From contig NZ_CP070501.1 of the NCBI RefSeq assembly GCF_018308945.1, positions 2,108,001 through 2,172,000 of the forward strand: DNA of 64,000 nucleotides, read 5' to 3'. The stretch is from Agrococcus sp. Marseille-Q4369. GTDB taxonomy: Bacteria > Actinomycetota > Actinomycetes > Actinomycetales > Microbacteriaceae. Below the pieces are notes generated by a model. That model worked only from the letters and a program-made list of their open reading frames with translations, did no database searches and was not told the origin of the DNA. Each line of letters opens with the position of its first letter. The stretch's first letter is position 1. A program made the position numbers and the translations under genes. Below, in pieces: positions 15,499 to 24,212 of the stretch.

Positions 15499-16647
15499 GT
15501 GCGCGAGCAGGGGGAGCGGCGAGCGGCCGTCGTGGTCGTCGGCGCGGGTCAGGCCGGGCTCTCGGCCGGCTACCACCTGCAGCAGCGTGGCTTCGCGAGC
15601 GCGATCGACGAGCGGGAGGCCGAGCGCACCTTCGTCATGCTCGACGCGGATGCGGCACCCGGCGGCGCCTGGCAGCACCGGTGGGAGTCGCTGCGGATGT
15701 CGACGGTCAACGGGATCTTCGACCTGCCGGGCTTCCCGCAGCCGCCGATCGACCCGGCCGAGCCGAGCCGCACCGCGGTGCCGCGCTACTTCGCTGCCTT
15801 CGAGCGCGAGATGGCGCTGCCGATCCTGCGGCCCGTCGCCGTGCACGCGGTCGAGCGCGCCGACGACGACCCCGAGGGCGAGCTGCTGGTCGAGTCGAGC
15901 GGGGGCCGCTGGCGCACGCGGGCGATCATCAACGCGACCGGCACGTGGAACAACCCGGTGCTGCCGCACTACCCGGGCGCCGAGCGGTTCCTCGGTCGCC
16001 AGCTGCACACGCGCGACTACACGTCGGCCGTCGAGTTCGCCGGGCAGCGCGTGGCCGTCGTCGGGGGCGGCATCTCCGCCGTGCAGCTGCTCGAGGAGCT
16101 CTCGCGCGTCGCAGACACCCGCTGGTACACGCGCCGCGAGCCGGTCTTCCTCGAGGGCGACTTCGAGCCCGAGATCACGGGCCGCAAGGTGATCGAGCAG
16201 GTGACGGCCGATGCCGAGGCCGGCCGGCCGACCGGCAGCGTCGTCTCCTACACCGGCCTCATCTGGACGCCGTACGCCCGCGCGGCGAAGGCGCGCGGCG
16301 CGCTCGAGCGGCGGCCGATGTTCGTCTCGATCGAGCCGCATGGCGTTCGCGAAGCCGACGGCACCCTCACGACCGTCGACGCGATCCTCTGGGCGACGGG
16401 CTTCAAGGCCGACCTCGCGCACCTCGAGCCGCTGGCCTTGCGGAACGAGCTCGGCGCCGTGCAGGTGCGCGGCACCCGCGTCGTCGAGGAGCCGCGCGTG
16501 CACCTCATCGGCTTCGGCCCGAGCCAGTCGACGGTCGGTGCCAACCGCGCCGGCCGCGCGGCGGCGCGCGAGCTCGACCGGCTGCTCTCGCGGGCCGACG
16601 ACCGGGCGCTCGCGGCTTCGGGCCAGCGGCGTAGCGTGGAGGCGTGA
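15499..16647 (+). CDS. Flavin-containing monooxygenase-like oxidoreductase
   Basis: This 382-residue enzyme has an FAD-binding loop VVVGAGQAGLSAGYHL (about 11-26), a second nucleotide loop AVVGGGISAVQLLEE (about 191-205) for NAD(P)H, and the ILWATGFKAD motif near 301, all typical of the YhlD/CzcO-type flavoprotein monooxygenases. ASN-type or Baeyer-Villiger substrates cannot be told apart here. GAGAGG lies upstream of GTG 15499 at a good distance; GTG 15493 is an alternative. The next gene overlaps its stop by 4 nt. Confidence 0.8.
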   Translation: MREQGERRAAVVVVGAGQAGLSAGYHLQQRGFASAIDEREAERTFVMLDADAAPGGAWQHRWESLRMSTVNGIFDLPGFPQPPIDPAEPSRTAVPRYFAAFEREMALPILRPVAVHAVERADDDPEGELLVESSGGRWRTRAIINATGTWNNPVLPHYPGAERFLGRQLHTRDYTSAVEFAGQRVAVVGGGISAVQLLEELSRVADTRWYTRREPVFLEGDFEPEITGRKVIEQVTADAEAGRPTGSVVSYTGLIWTPYARAAKARGALERRPMFVSIEPHGVREADGTLTTVDAILWATGFKADLAHLEPLALRNELGAVQVRGTRVVEEPRVHLIGFGPSQSTVGANRAGRAAARELDRLLSRADDRALAASGQRRSVEA

Positions 16648-17243
16648 GCCTCGCCGACCGCCTCCTCAAACCGCCGCCGCGCATCGTCGCCGGCGAGCCG
16701 GGCACGGGCTGGCTGGGGCTGCTGACCTCCTGGGCGGCCGTCGGCTACGGCGCGGCCGCCGCGGCGAAGGCAGGCGGGCTCCTCATCTCCTTCGACGACG
16801 GCGCGTGCGGCATCCACTCGGCCACGGTCTGCCAGGTGGCCGGCTGGGGCGGCCTGCTCATGGGCGTCGTTGTGCTCGGCGTCGCGGCGCTGCTCTCCAT
16901 CGTCGTCGCGCGCGGCTTCGGCCCGCCGACCACGTGGTGGGTGCTGCCGGTCATGCTCGGCGCGCTCGCGCTCGCGCCGTTCCAGGCCGCGCCGGGCGCG
17001 AGCATCGCGTGGGTCTGGCTGCTCGTCTCGGCGGCGGCCGCTGTCGCGGCGATCGCGCTCGCGAGCATGGTCGTGCGGCGGGGGAGGGCGGCGCTGTTCG
17101 GCTGGATCCGGCTCGACGGGCTCGACGCGCGCGAGGTGCCGCACCGGCCGCTCGACCAGCTCGTGGCGCCCGCCGCCGTCGCCGTCGCGACCGGCGGGGG
17201 CTTCTTCGCGGCCAACGTCGTGCGTCTGCTCTCGGAGGCTTGA
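16644..17243 (+). CDS. Hypothetical membrane protein coupled to the oxidoreductase
   Basis: This 199-residue protein has about five hydrophobic helices and a loop with two cysteines (DDGACGIHSATVCQV), possibly a disulfide outside the membrane. Its GTG overlaps the upstream stop as GTGA, so it is co-translated with the flavin oxidoreductase. Function unknown; it converges on the HAD phosphatase gene. Confidence 0.6.
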   Translation: MSLADRLLKPPPRIVAGEPGTGWLGLLTSWAAVGYGAAAAAKAGGLLISFDDGACGIHSATVCQVAGWGGLLMGVVVLGVAALLSIVVARGFGPPTTWWVLPVMLGALALAPFQAAPGASIAWVWLLVSAAAAVAAIALASMVVRRGRAALFGWIRLDGLDAREVPHRPLDQLVAPAAVAVATGGGFFAANVVRLLSEA

Positions 17244-17284
17244 GCGCCCGACGGCCTCACCGCATCCGTCGTGCCGTCGACCCG

Positions 17285-18103
17285 TCAGACGTCGACGTGC
17301 GGCTCGTCGAGCTCCGACTCGACGGGGGCGCGCTCGACGAGCTCGTGCACGCCCGCGAGCATCTCGTCGGGCCGGAACGGGTAGGTCTCGACGAGGGCGG
17401 CGTTCGAGATGCCCGTCATGACGAGCACGGTGTGGAGGCCCGCCTCCATGCCGGCGACGATGTCGGTGTCCATGCGGTCGCCGATCATGCCGGTGACCTC
17501 GGAGTGCGCGCCGATCTTGTTGAGCGCGGATCGGAACATCATCGGGTTGGGCTTGCCGACGATGTAGGGCACGCGGCCGGTCGCCTTCGTGATGAGCGCG
17601 TTGATCGCGCCGGTCGCGGGGAGGATGCCGGCCTCGCTCGGGCCGGTCGCGTCGGGATTGGTCGAGATGAAGCGGGCGCCGTCGGCGATGAGCCGGATCG
17701 CCTTCGTGATCGCCTCGAACGAGTAGGAGCGGGTCTCGCCCACGACGACGAAGTCGGGATCGGTGTCGGTCATCGTGAAGCCCGCGTCGTGCAGCGCGGT
17801 GATGAGGCCCGCCTCGCCGATCACGTAGGCCGAGCCGCCCGGCATCTGGTCGTGCAAGAAATCGGCGGTCGCGAGCGCGCTCGTCCAGATGCGCTCCTCG
17901 GGCACGACGAGGCCGGATGCGCGCAGGCGCGCTGAGAGGTCACGGGGCGTGAAGATCGAGTTGTTCGTGAGCACGAGGAACTCGACGCCCTGCGACTGCC
18001 ACTGCTCGAGCAGCTCTTGCGCGCCCGGGAGCGGGTGCTCCTCCTTCACGAGCACGCCGTCCATGTCGGTGAGCCAGCACTCGATGTCTGCCCTGGTGCG
18101 CAT
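17285..18103 (-). CDS. HAD-IIA (NagD-like) phosphatase
   Basis: This 272-residue hydrolase removes phosphate from small molecules (sugar phosphates, nucleotides or glycerol phosphate). Motif 1 is LTDMDGVLVKEE (nucleophile Asp, about 10-21), motif 2 is VLTNNS (about 44-49), motif 3 is the Lys in GKPNPMMF, and motif 4 is MIGDRMDTDIVAGMEAG, as in NagD. Length is normal. The start is ATG 18103, just before RTRADIECWLTD; a longer reading from 18124 has no better support. Confidence 0.88.
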   Translation of the reverse strand: MRTRADIECWLTDMDGVLVKEEHPLPGAQELLEQWQSQGVEFLVLTNNSIFTPRDLSARLRASGLVVPEERIWTSALATADFLHDQMPGGSAYVIGEAGLITALHDAGFTMTDTDPDFVVVGETRSYSFEAITKAIRLIADGARFISTNPDATGPSEAGILPATGAINALITKATGRVPYIVGKPNPMMFRSALNKIGAHSEVTGMIGDRMDTDIVAGMEAGLHTVLVMTGISNAALVETYPFRPDEMLAGVHELVERAPVESELDEPHVDV

Positions 18104-18142
18104 GGAAACAGCGTACGGGCACAACTGTTGCGATTTCTCATC

Positions 18143-18240
18143 CTTCGAATTTGAAGCGACTTTGGACGATGCTGAGGTTTCGTCAAGCGAAACTCAGCCG
18201 CCCCTGCGGCTTTGAAACCGGTTACTTGAGTTCGACTCAA
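18143..18240 (+). promoter_or_regulatory. AT-richer leader of the pilus locus with stacked palindromes
   Basis: The 242-bp gap between the HAD gene and the pilus gene has the lowest GC nearby. It holds CTTC-n6-GAAG (18143-18156), a hairpin GAGGTTTCG-TCAAG-CGAAACTC (18174-18195, one bulged G), directly followed by AGCCGC-CCCT-GCGGCT (18196-18211), and a perfect palindrome TTGAGT-TCG-ACTCAA (18226-18240). These may be operators or an attenuator for pilus expression. No clear -35/-10 pair could be fixed. Confidence 0.45.
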
Positions 18241-18345
18241 TACGTTGAAGACATCCCACCGGAGGGCACCGTGCCGCCCAGCGAGAGCTGGCCGTGCTCC
18301 CGGTCACCCCTTCATTCCAACTCCGTCACGAGGAGCAGAATCCGC

Positions 18346-21300
18346 ATGCGCACGCGCACTTTCGCAGCCCGACGCTCGTTCCGTGCCGTCGCCACTGCCA
18401 TCGTGCTCGCGACCGCGGTGGTGCTCCCGCTGACGCCCCTCGCCCCGTCCGCAGCCGAGGCGTCGGCGACGAGCACCGCTCCCCAGCCGGTACCGCCGCC
18501 GGAGCCGACGGCGGCGCCCGAGCCCCCTGTCGCCTCTGTGGCAACGGAGCCGACGCCCGCTGCAAGGCCGACCCCCGAGCCGGCGCCGACGCCGACGCTC
18601 ACGCCGACGCCCGCGCCGACGGCAGGTCGCGTGGCGCCCGCGCCCGCGTCCTCGGCCGCACCTGAGCTGGGTGGCGCCTCGCCGATGACAGCGACATCTG
18701 ACGAAGTGGCTGCTCGCACCTCGCTGACGACCACCGCCGCAGATCCGCAAGCCGGGACCATGGCGGTGGGCGCAGCCGAGACGAGCGCTGAGGTGCCGTT
18801 CTTGCATTGGCGAGTGTCGCCGGCGGTTGCAGGCTCGTCCTTCCAGGTCGAGTATCAGGCGCGCTCGGGCACGTCGATCTTCGGGTTCGTCTGGTGGGGC
18901 CGCTGGTCCAGCTGGTCGAGCATCGTGATCAGCGACTGTGAACGCGCGTGTGGCACACACGATCTCGACCCTGACCGGGGCGAGTTCCAGGTCACGCACA
19001 TCGGTACCCACCGCGTAGCGAACGACACAGCCGCTTCGCAGTTCCGGTATCGCGTCACCCCTGCGACTGCTCCGGCAGGCTACGAGTGGAGCAACGCTGA
19101 CGCACGCCCATCGGCACAGGGAGCGAACCCGGGAGGAGCCGCCAACCTCGGGGTCTTCGAACTGGGGTTGAACCCACCGGCGACGTGCACCGCCGGGACG
19201 TTCTATGCACTCACGACGACCGGCAGTGTTCAGGAAGTCACTTCGCGCGGCACCATCAGTGAGTTCGGGCGCTTCGTCGGCGTCCCCGACGGTGCGCAGA
19301 TGAACAGTCTCGGCATCGGCTCAGGGGGCTCTGTCGTGTACGCCCTCGAGCGCCAGAGCGGTAGCGCGTCGGGTGCCGAGGCGATCCACAGGTACTCCGT
19401 GCAGGACGGTTGGCAGCGGCTGCCGAACACGTCGGTCGTCGACGAGGTTTCCTTCATTGCGGGTGCCGTCAACCTGGCCGACGGCCGGTACTACTTCGGC
19501 GGCTACCGCGGCACCGGGGCCAGCACATCGTTCGAGCTGTGGGTGTTCGACCCCACCACTGGCCGCTCGTCGGTGCGTGGCTCGTTCAACACGGCGCTCA
19601 CCAGCACGACAGGCCGCAACAGCAACGGTGACATCGCGTTCGACGTGTTGGGCAACCTCTTCGTCGTGCAGGACGTCTTCACGAGTCAAGGTGCCCGCCA
19701 TGGCTCGCGCATCTACACTGTGCCGGCCGCTTCGGTTCGGGCGGGAGGCGCGCTGGCCACGACGGTGACGTCACCCAACTTCTCGGGCTTGAGCACGGCG
19801 GTCAACGGTGCCGCATTCGATGGCAACGGCACCATCATTCTGGGTAATTCGAACACGGCGCGGGTCTACGACCCCGCCGTCGGGGCGCTCCGCACCGGTA
19901 GCGTTACGACATCGCTGCCGACGAGCGGCGACCTCGCGAGCTGTCTCTCTCCGGCGACTCTCACCGTCGAGAAGCACGTCGTCGGACGAGTCGCTTCTGG
20001 CGACCAGTTCACACTCTCTGTGTCTCGCGGCGCGACGCTAGTCGCGTCGGCGAGGACTTCCGGCGTCGCAAACGGACTGCAGGAGGAGCAGGTCGGACCG
20101 GTCACGGTCCTCACCGGCCAGACGTACTCGATCGCCGAGACTGCAACGTCGAACGCCGACCGGTACGCGTCGACTTACTCGTGCCGCGACGAGAACGATC
20201 TCGAGGTGGCATCGGGAGATGGCACGTCCGGGACGGTCGCGATACCACCGCGCGGTGGCGCGTCGATCGTGTGCACGTTCAGGAATGCGCCGCTGACTGG
20301 TTCCGTCGTCGTGCGGAAGATCATCGAAACCACGTCGGGCGTGCGGTCACCCGTTCGCGACTGGCAGGTCTCGGCCGGCGTGCAGGCCTCGAGCGGAGTA
20401 GTCGACGTCGACAGCACGGTGACCCAGCGGACGAGCGCCCAGGGCGAGGCACGCTGGAACTTGTCGTTCGGATCGTCCGCCGCGCGGGCCAGCGTCTCCA
20501 TCGCCGAAGTGCAGCAGGACGGCTACGCGTTCCGAGAGGGAGCGTGCCTCGTCACGCCCATATCCGGTGAGCCGACGACGGTGACCCTACGGAACTCGCC
20601 GGAGGACGTGGTGAGAGGCATCGCTCCCGGCACGAGCGTTGAGTGCGAATTCGTCAACCGCGAGCTGCCGACGACGCTGACATTGGTCAACACCATCGAC
20701 TTTGGGAGCGCTTCCACTTCGCAGTGGACGTTGATCGGGGCCAATCCGCACGACCCATTGCCGGGACCCAGTGGCGCGACTGGCGTCACGGCCAGCGTCA
20801 GCCCGGGGGTGGCTTACGAGCTGGACGCACGGGGCCCGGCAACGTACGCGCAGATCGGCACATGGGTGTGTCGAGATCAAGACGGCGACGCAGTGTCCGT
20901 CGCAGCATCCGGTGTCGCGCTCGAGAAGGGCACGCAAGCTACTTGCACCGTCACTCACTCAACGGCGCACATGACGCTCTTGAAGCACATCGACGCATCG
21001 AACGGCGGTGCGCTCAAGCCCGAGATGTTCACGCTCCAGGCGGCGCCCGACAGCTTCGACGGGCTCTCCATCACATCGGTGCGCGGCAGTGAGACCGAGA
21101 TCGCGAACGGCGTGAACGCGAACCGCTTCGATGTCCGCCCGGGCCACGGCTACACGCTCACCGAGACGAGCGACTTGGCAGCTCTGGGGCTGAGGCTCGA
21201 GCGGCGGACAGGCTTGAACACCTGGGTCACCGTGACGAACCCCGCGGTGCAGGTGCCCGCCGGTCAGCACTACGTCTACCGCTTCGTCAACGCCCCGGTG

Positions 21301-22971
21301 CCGGCGCTCGCGCTGCCGCTCACCGGCGGCATCGGCTCCGACAGCTACGTGCTGGGCGGTGGAGCCCTCGTGCTGCTCGCCCTCGCGTTCCCCCTCTTCC
21401 GCTCGCGCCGGTCGGCACAGCGAGAGCCGGGGCTCGTGGCGAGCCCCACCACCAAGACCCCGTCCATCAACTTGCTCTTTGCACGTATCCAGAAAGGAAC
21501 TGCCGCCATGGCAACCATCAAGAAGAGCCGTGCGGCGCGCATCGCCGCCGGCCTCGGCGCGGCCGCGATCGCGACCGTGACGATCCTCGGCGGGGCGCTG
21601 CCCGCATCCGCCGCGGCGAACATTGATCCGGCCCCCCCGGTCTCGCCGTCTATCACCATCCACAAGCACGAGCAGCCCGCTACTCCGGGTCAGGCCGGCA
21701 CCGGCAGCCCGACCGACCCTGTGGCCGGTGAGCCGATCGCGGGCGTGCAGTTCTCCATCCAGCGCGTCACGAACCTGGATGTTCTTGACAACACGACGTG
21801 GGATCTGCTGCGCGCGGACCGTGCGGGCGGCGCCTTGGACGCGAATGAGGTGCTCTTTGAGAACCCCAGCGCGTATACCGTCGCGCCTCTGGCCGACGCG
21901 TCCAACGCGTGGACTGTCACCACGGCGACCGACGGCGTCGTCGAGCAAAACCTACCGCTCGGCATCTACCTGGTGCGTGAGCTCAACGCTCCGGCGTCTG
22001 CCGGCGTCGTCATCCCGGCCCAGCCGTTCCTCGTCGCCGTGCCGCAACCGGCCGCTGATGGCACCTGGAACTACAACGTGCACGTGTTCCCCAAGAACAC
22101 CGTGACGGACGTCGTCAAGCACGCCGACGTGTTCGCCCAGGAGGGCCTCGGCTCGGACGTCACCTGGACGCTGGACATCGGCGTCCCGGCGGCAGTCGAA
22201 GGCACGCGCCTCAACAGCTTCGTCATCAAGGACAAGCTCGATCCGCGGCTGACATACAACGTCGCGGATGCCTCGGCGGTCTCCGTGCGAGTCGGAACCG
22301 ACGTGCTGACGCGCGTCGACGACTACGAGGTGACCCTCGCCGACAACACCGTCTTGATCACCTTCAGCGAGTCCGGCCTTCAGGCGCTCCGAGACAACCG
22401 CGGCGCCCGCGTGGCTGTCACGCTCGTGACCGAGGTCTCGTCCTTCACCGCGGCGAACGGGACGATCGCGAACACCGCTTCTGTCATTGTGAACGGCGCC
22501 GAGGTCTTGTCGAACGTCGCCAACGACTACTGGGGCGGGATCGAGCTGCAGAAGCACGACGACAACGGGCAGCCGCTAGCCGACGCAGTCTTCGAGGTCC
22601 GCGACGCGAACGGTGACGCAGTCGCAATTGGTGACCGAACCGAGTTCCGCAGCAATTCGGACGGCATCGTCGAGATCCATGGTCTTCGGACGAACGCGGC
22701 CGGCAACGCCCAGTACACCGTCGTGGAGATCGCAGCCCCCGCTGGATACCGCCTCGGCACGCAGACCTCATGGAACATCGAAGTGCCCCTCGGCGCGCCT
22801 TCGGGCGTCGAACTGACGGTCGTCAACGAGCAGGTGCCCGCCTACGCCCTCCCCATCACCGGTGGCAGCGGCCAGGCCGCCTTCATGATCGGCGGCGCCG
22901 GCCTCATCCTCGGCGGGCTCGGCTTCGTGCTGCTCCGCCGCCGCAAGGCCCAGGCCGAGAACCAGGCCTGA
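18346..22971 (+). CDS. LPXTG tip-type adhesin reading on into the major pilin (fused frame)
   Basis: The frame runs 1541 codons from ATG 18346 (GAGGAG 10 nt upstream) without a stop. Residues 1-40 are a signal peptide, then a Pro/Ala/Thr-rich linker to about 105. A region of about 285-535 with repeated beta-like segments (YYFGGYRG, LWVFDPTTGR, GDIAFDVLG) may be a propeller-like domain. From 539 come prealbumin-like repeats (TLTVEKHVVG, GSVVVRKII, TTLTLVNTI, MTLLKHI). A sorting signal ALPLTGG lies at about 989-995, followed by a membrane helix and RSRR. Normally the gene would end here, but the frame continues 60 codons through a ribosome site into the pilin start at residue 1055. A former stop could be CGA at codon 1026 (one base from TGA). 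GC content is lower than in the neighbours. Confidence 0.75.
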   Translation: MRTRTFAARRSFRAVATAIVLATAVVLPLTPLAPSAAEASATSTAPQPVPPPEPTAAPEPPVASVATEPTPAARPTPEPAPTPTLTPTPAPTAGRVAPAPASSAAPELGGASPMTATSDEVAARTSLTTTAADPQAGTMAVGAAETSAEVPFLHWRVSPAVAGSSFQVEYQARSGTSIFGFVWWGRWSSWSSIVISDCERACGTHDLDPDRGEFQVTHIGTHRVANDTAASQFRYRVTPATAPAGYEWSNADARPSAQGANPGGAANLGVFELGLNPPATCTAGTFYALTTTGSVQEVTSRGTISEFGRFVGVPDGAQMNSLGIGSGGSVVYALERQSGSASGAEAIHRYSVQDGWQRLPNTSVVDEVSFIAGAVNLADGRYYFGGYRGTGASTSFELWVFDPTTGRSSVRGSFNTALTSTTGRNSNGDIAFDVLGNLFVVQDVFTSQGARHGSRIYTVPAASVRAGGALATTVTSPNFSGLSTAVNGAAFDGNGTIILGNSNTARVYDPAVGALRTGSVTTSLPTSGDLASCLSPATLTVEKHVVGRVASGDQFTLSVSRGATLVASARTSGVANGLQEEQVGPVTVLTGQTYSIAETATSNADRYASTYSCRDENDLEVASGDGTSGTVAIPPRGGASIVCTFRNAPLTGSVVVRKIIETTSGVRSPVRDWQVSAGVQASSGVVDVDSTVTQRTSAQGEARWNLSFGSSAARASVSIAEVQQDGYAFREGACLVTPISGEPTTVTLRNSPEDVVRGIAPGTSVECEFVNRELPTTLTLVNTIDFGSASTSQWTLIGANPHDPLPGPSGATGVTASVSPGVAYELDARGPATYAQIGTWVCRDQDGDAVSVAASGVALEKGTQATCTVTHSTAHMTLLKHIDASNGGALKPEMFTLQAAPDSFDGLSITSVRGSETEIANGVNANRFDVRPGHGYTLTETSDLAALGLRLERRTGLNTWVTVTNPAVQVPAGQHYVYRFVNAPVPALALPLTGGIGSDSYVLGGGALVLLALAFPLFRSRRSAQREPGLVASPTTKTPSINLLFARIQKGTAAMATIKKSRAARIAAGLGAAAIATVTILGGALPASAAANIDPAPPVSPSITIHKHEQPATPGQAGTGSPTDPVAGEPIAGVQFSIQRVTNLDVLDNTTWDLLRADRAGGALDANEVLFENPSAYTVAPLADASNAWTVTTATDGVVEQNLPLGIYLVRELNAPASAGVVIPAQPFLVAVPQPAADGTWNYNVHVFPKNTVTDVVKHADVFAQEGLGSDVTWTLDIGVPAAVEGTRLNSFVIKDKLDPRLTYNVADASAVSVRVGTDVLTRVDDYEVTLADNTVLITFSESGLQALRDNRGARVAVTLVTEVSSFTAANGTIANTASVIVNGAEVLSNVANDYWGGIELQKHDDNGQPLADAVFEVRDANGDAVAIGDRTEFRSNSDGIVEIHGLRTNAAGNAQYTVVEIAAPAGYRLGTQTSWNIEVPLGAPSGVELTVVNEQVPAYALPITGGSGQAAFMIGGAGLILGGLGFVLLRRRKAQAENQA
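21508..22971 (+). CDS. Major pilin subunit, SpaA/SpaH type, LPXTG-anchored
   Basis: This 487-residue reading from ATG 21508 (AGAAAGGA 9 nt upstream) is a complete pilin. It has a signal peptide ending near PASAAA (about 1-33), the pilin motif WNYNVHVFPKN with the polymerising Lys at about 196, a middle Ig-like region with isopeptide-type Lys/Asn/Glu residues, an E-box YTVVEIAAPAGY with Glu at about 407, the sorting signal LPITGG at about 448, a membrane helix and RRRK. Sortase C links the Lys of one subunit to the Thr of the next. It is in the same frame as the upstream adhesin and may be made by internal initiation, by cleavage of the fusion, or both. Confidence 0.85.
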   Translation: MATIKKSRAARIAAGLGAAAIATVTILGGALPASAAANIDPAPPVSPSITIHKHEQPATPGQAGTGSPTDPVAGEPIAGVQFSIQRVTNLDVLDNTTWDLLRADRAGGALDANEVLFENPSAYTVAPLADASNAWTVTTATDGVVEQNLPLGIYLVRELNAPASAGVVIPAQPFLVAVPQPAADGTWNYNVHVFPKNTVTDVVKHADVFAQEGLGSDVTWTLDIGVPAAVEGTRLNSFVIKDKLDPRLTYNVADASAVSVRVGTDVLTRVDDYEVTLADNTVLITFSESGLQALRDNRGARVAVTLVTEVSSFTAANGTIANTASVIVNGAEVLSNVANDYWGGIELQKHDDNGQPLADAVFEVRDANGDAVAIGDRTEFRSNSDGIVEIHGLRTNAAGNAQYTVVEIAAPAGYRLGTQTSWNIEVPLGAPSGVELTVVNEQVPAYALPITGGSGQAAFMIGGAGLILGGLGFVLLRRRKAQAENQA

Positions 22972-22979
22972 TCCAGACC

Positions 22980-23021
22980 GAGCCCCCGCAGCAGCGACCC
23001 CAGCCGCCGCTGCGGGGGCTC
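22980..23021 (+). terminator. Strong terminator between pilin and sortase
   Basis: A perfect 13-bp stem (GAGCCCCCGCAGC with its complement, 22980-22992 and 23009-23021) encloses a 16-nt loop 9 nt after the pilin stop and is followed by CGACCCTTTCC. It should cut down read-through to the sortase, so that far more pilin than enzyme is made. Confidence 0.75.
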
Positions 23022-23043
23022 GACCCTTTCCAAGAGGAGCAGC

Positions 23044-24003
23044 ATGACCGCCATCGCAGCAGCGCCGGCACCGGCCAACCCCGCCGCCGCGCCGCAGCGC
23101 CGCCGGCGCAAGGCGAGCGCGACCTCGTTGGTCGCCGCGCTGATGGTGATGGCGGGCGTCGCGATCCTGCTCTACCCGACGATCGCGAGCTGGTTCTCGC
23201 AGCTCGAGCAATCGCAGCGCGTCAGCGCCTACGCCGAGGTCATGGAGCAGCTCGGCCCCGAGGGCCGCGAGCAGGAGCTCGCCGAGGCGCGCGCCTACAA
23301 CCGAACCCTCACCGGCGGCGCGCTCATCGATCCCTACGGTCGCACCCCGCTGAGCGACCAGCGGGCGATCGTCGCGGCGTACGAGGAGCAGCTCGACCTC
23401 GGTCCCGCCGAGGTGATGGCACGCATCCGCATCCCCTCCATCGACGTCGACCTGCCGATCTACCACGGCACCGACGAGGAGACGCTGCGGAAGGGCATCG
23501 GCCACCTGCTCGGCTCGGCGCTCCCCGTCGGCGGCCCCGGCACCCACAGCGTGCTGACCGGCCACCGCGGCCTGCCCGAGTCGGTGCTCTTCAGCGACCT
23601 CGACCAAGTCGTCGTCGGCGAGACCTTCGAGCTCGACGTCTACGGCGAGGTGCTGACCTACCAGGTGCGCGACGTGCAGGTCGTCGAGCCCGGCGACACC
23701 GAGCTGCTGCTGCCCGAGTCGGGCCGCGACCTCGTGAGCCTCGTCACGTGCACTCCGCTCGGCATCAACAGCCACCGCATCGTCGTCGTGGGGGAGCGCA
23801 TCCCGACCCCCGAGGCCACAGCCGAAGCCGCCGCCATGCCCGAGATCCCCGGGCCGCCGTGGTGGGCCGTCGCGCTCTCGAGCGGCTGGGCGATCGCGGT
23901 CGGCGGGCGCAGCCTGAGCGCCAAGCTGGTCGCGCGACCGGCGCGCTCGCCCAGGCGCGAGCGCGAGGCGGCGCCCGTGACGGGTCCGTTCCTCATCCTC
24001 TGA
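23044..24003 (+). CDS. Class C sortase (pilin polymerase)
   Basis: This 319-residue membrane transpeptidase assembles pilin subunits. It has an N-terminal membrane helix (about 28-46), a lid-like segment GGALIDPYGRTP near 92-103, and a catalytic triad in TGHRG (His 174), SLVTCTP (Cys 236) and SHR (Arg 245). A second membrane helix (about 275-295) near the C-terminus is typical for class C. GAGGAG precedes the ATG. The two LPXTG proteins just upstream are its substrates. Confidence 0.9.
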   Translation: MTAIAAAPAPANPAAAPQRRRRKASATSLVAALMVMAGVAILLYPTIASWFSQLEQSQRVSAYAEVMEQLGPEGREQELAEARAYNRTLTGGALIDPYGRTPLSDQRAIVAAYEEQLDLGPAEVMARIRIPSIDVDLPIYHGTDEETLRKGIGHLLGSALPVGGPGTHSVLTGHRGLPESVLFSDLDQVVVGETFELDVYGEVLTYQVRDVQVVEPGDTELLLPESGRDLVSLVTCTPLGINSHRIVVVGERIPTPEATAEAAAMPEIPGPPWWAVALSSGWAIAVGGRSLSAKLVARPARSPRREREAAPVTGPFLIL

Positions 24004-24020
24004 GCGCCTAGCCTGGGTCG

Positions 24021-24115
24021 GTGCAGCCCGCCGACGAATCCCAACTCGAGGTCGGCGTCGGGCCGTGGGCGGGCGAGTGGCCCGACGACGAGCGCCTCGA
24101 CCCTGAGCTGCTCGA
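24021..24115 (+). pseudogene. 5' fragment of an IS-interrupted TrmH-family methyltransferase
   Basis: GTG 24021 opens the frame QPADESQLEVGVGPWAGEW, then LDPELL, where an IS481-type element begins at 24116. Reading through the removed element restores the frame: LDPELL then EHGDRRNVVDRYRYWRLEA (from 25527). The gene is 18 nt beyond the sortase stop, yet its job (RNA methylation) is unrelated. Confidence 0.75.
24101..24115. repeat. Target site duplication, left copy
   Basis: The 15 bp CCCTGAGCTGCTCGA directly before the element are repeated exactly at 25527-25541 after it. IS481-type elements are known to make duplications of up to about 15 bp. The perfect match means the insertion is recent. 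Confidence 0.85.
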
Positions 24116-24212
24116 TGTCATCTCGCAGGACATCGGTGACAGTTCTGTGTCAGGACATCGGTGACTGTTCGGGTGGTCTTGGTGGTGACTCTTCTTCGGG
24201 TCGAATCGGCGT

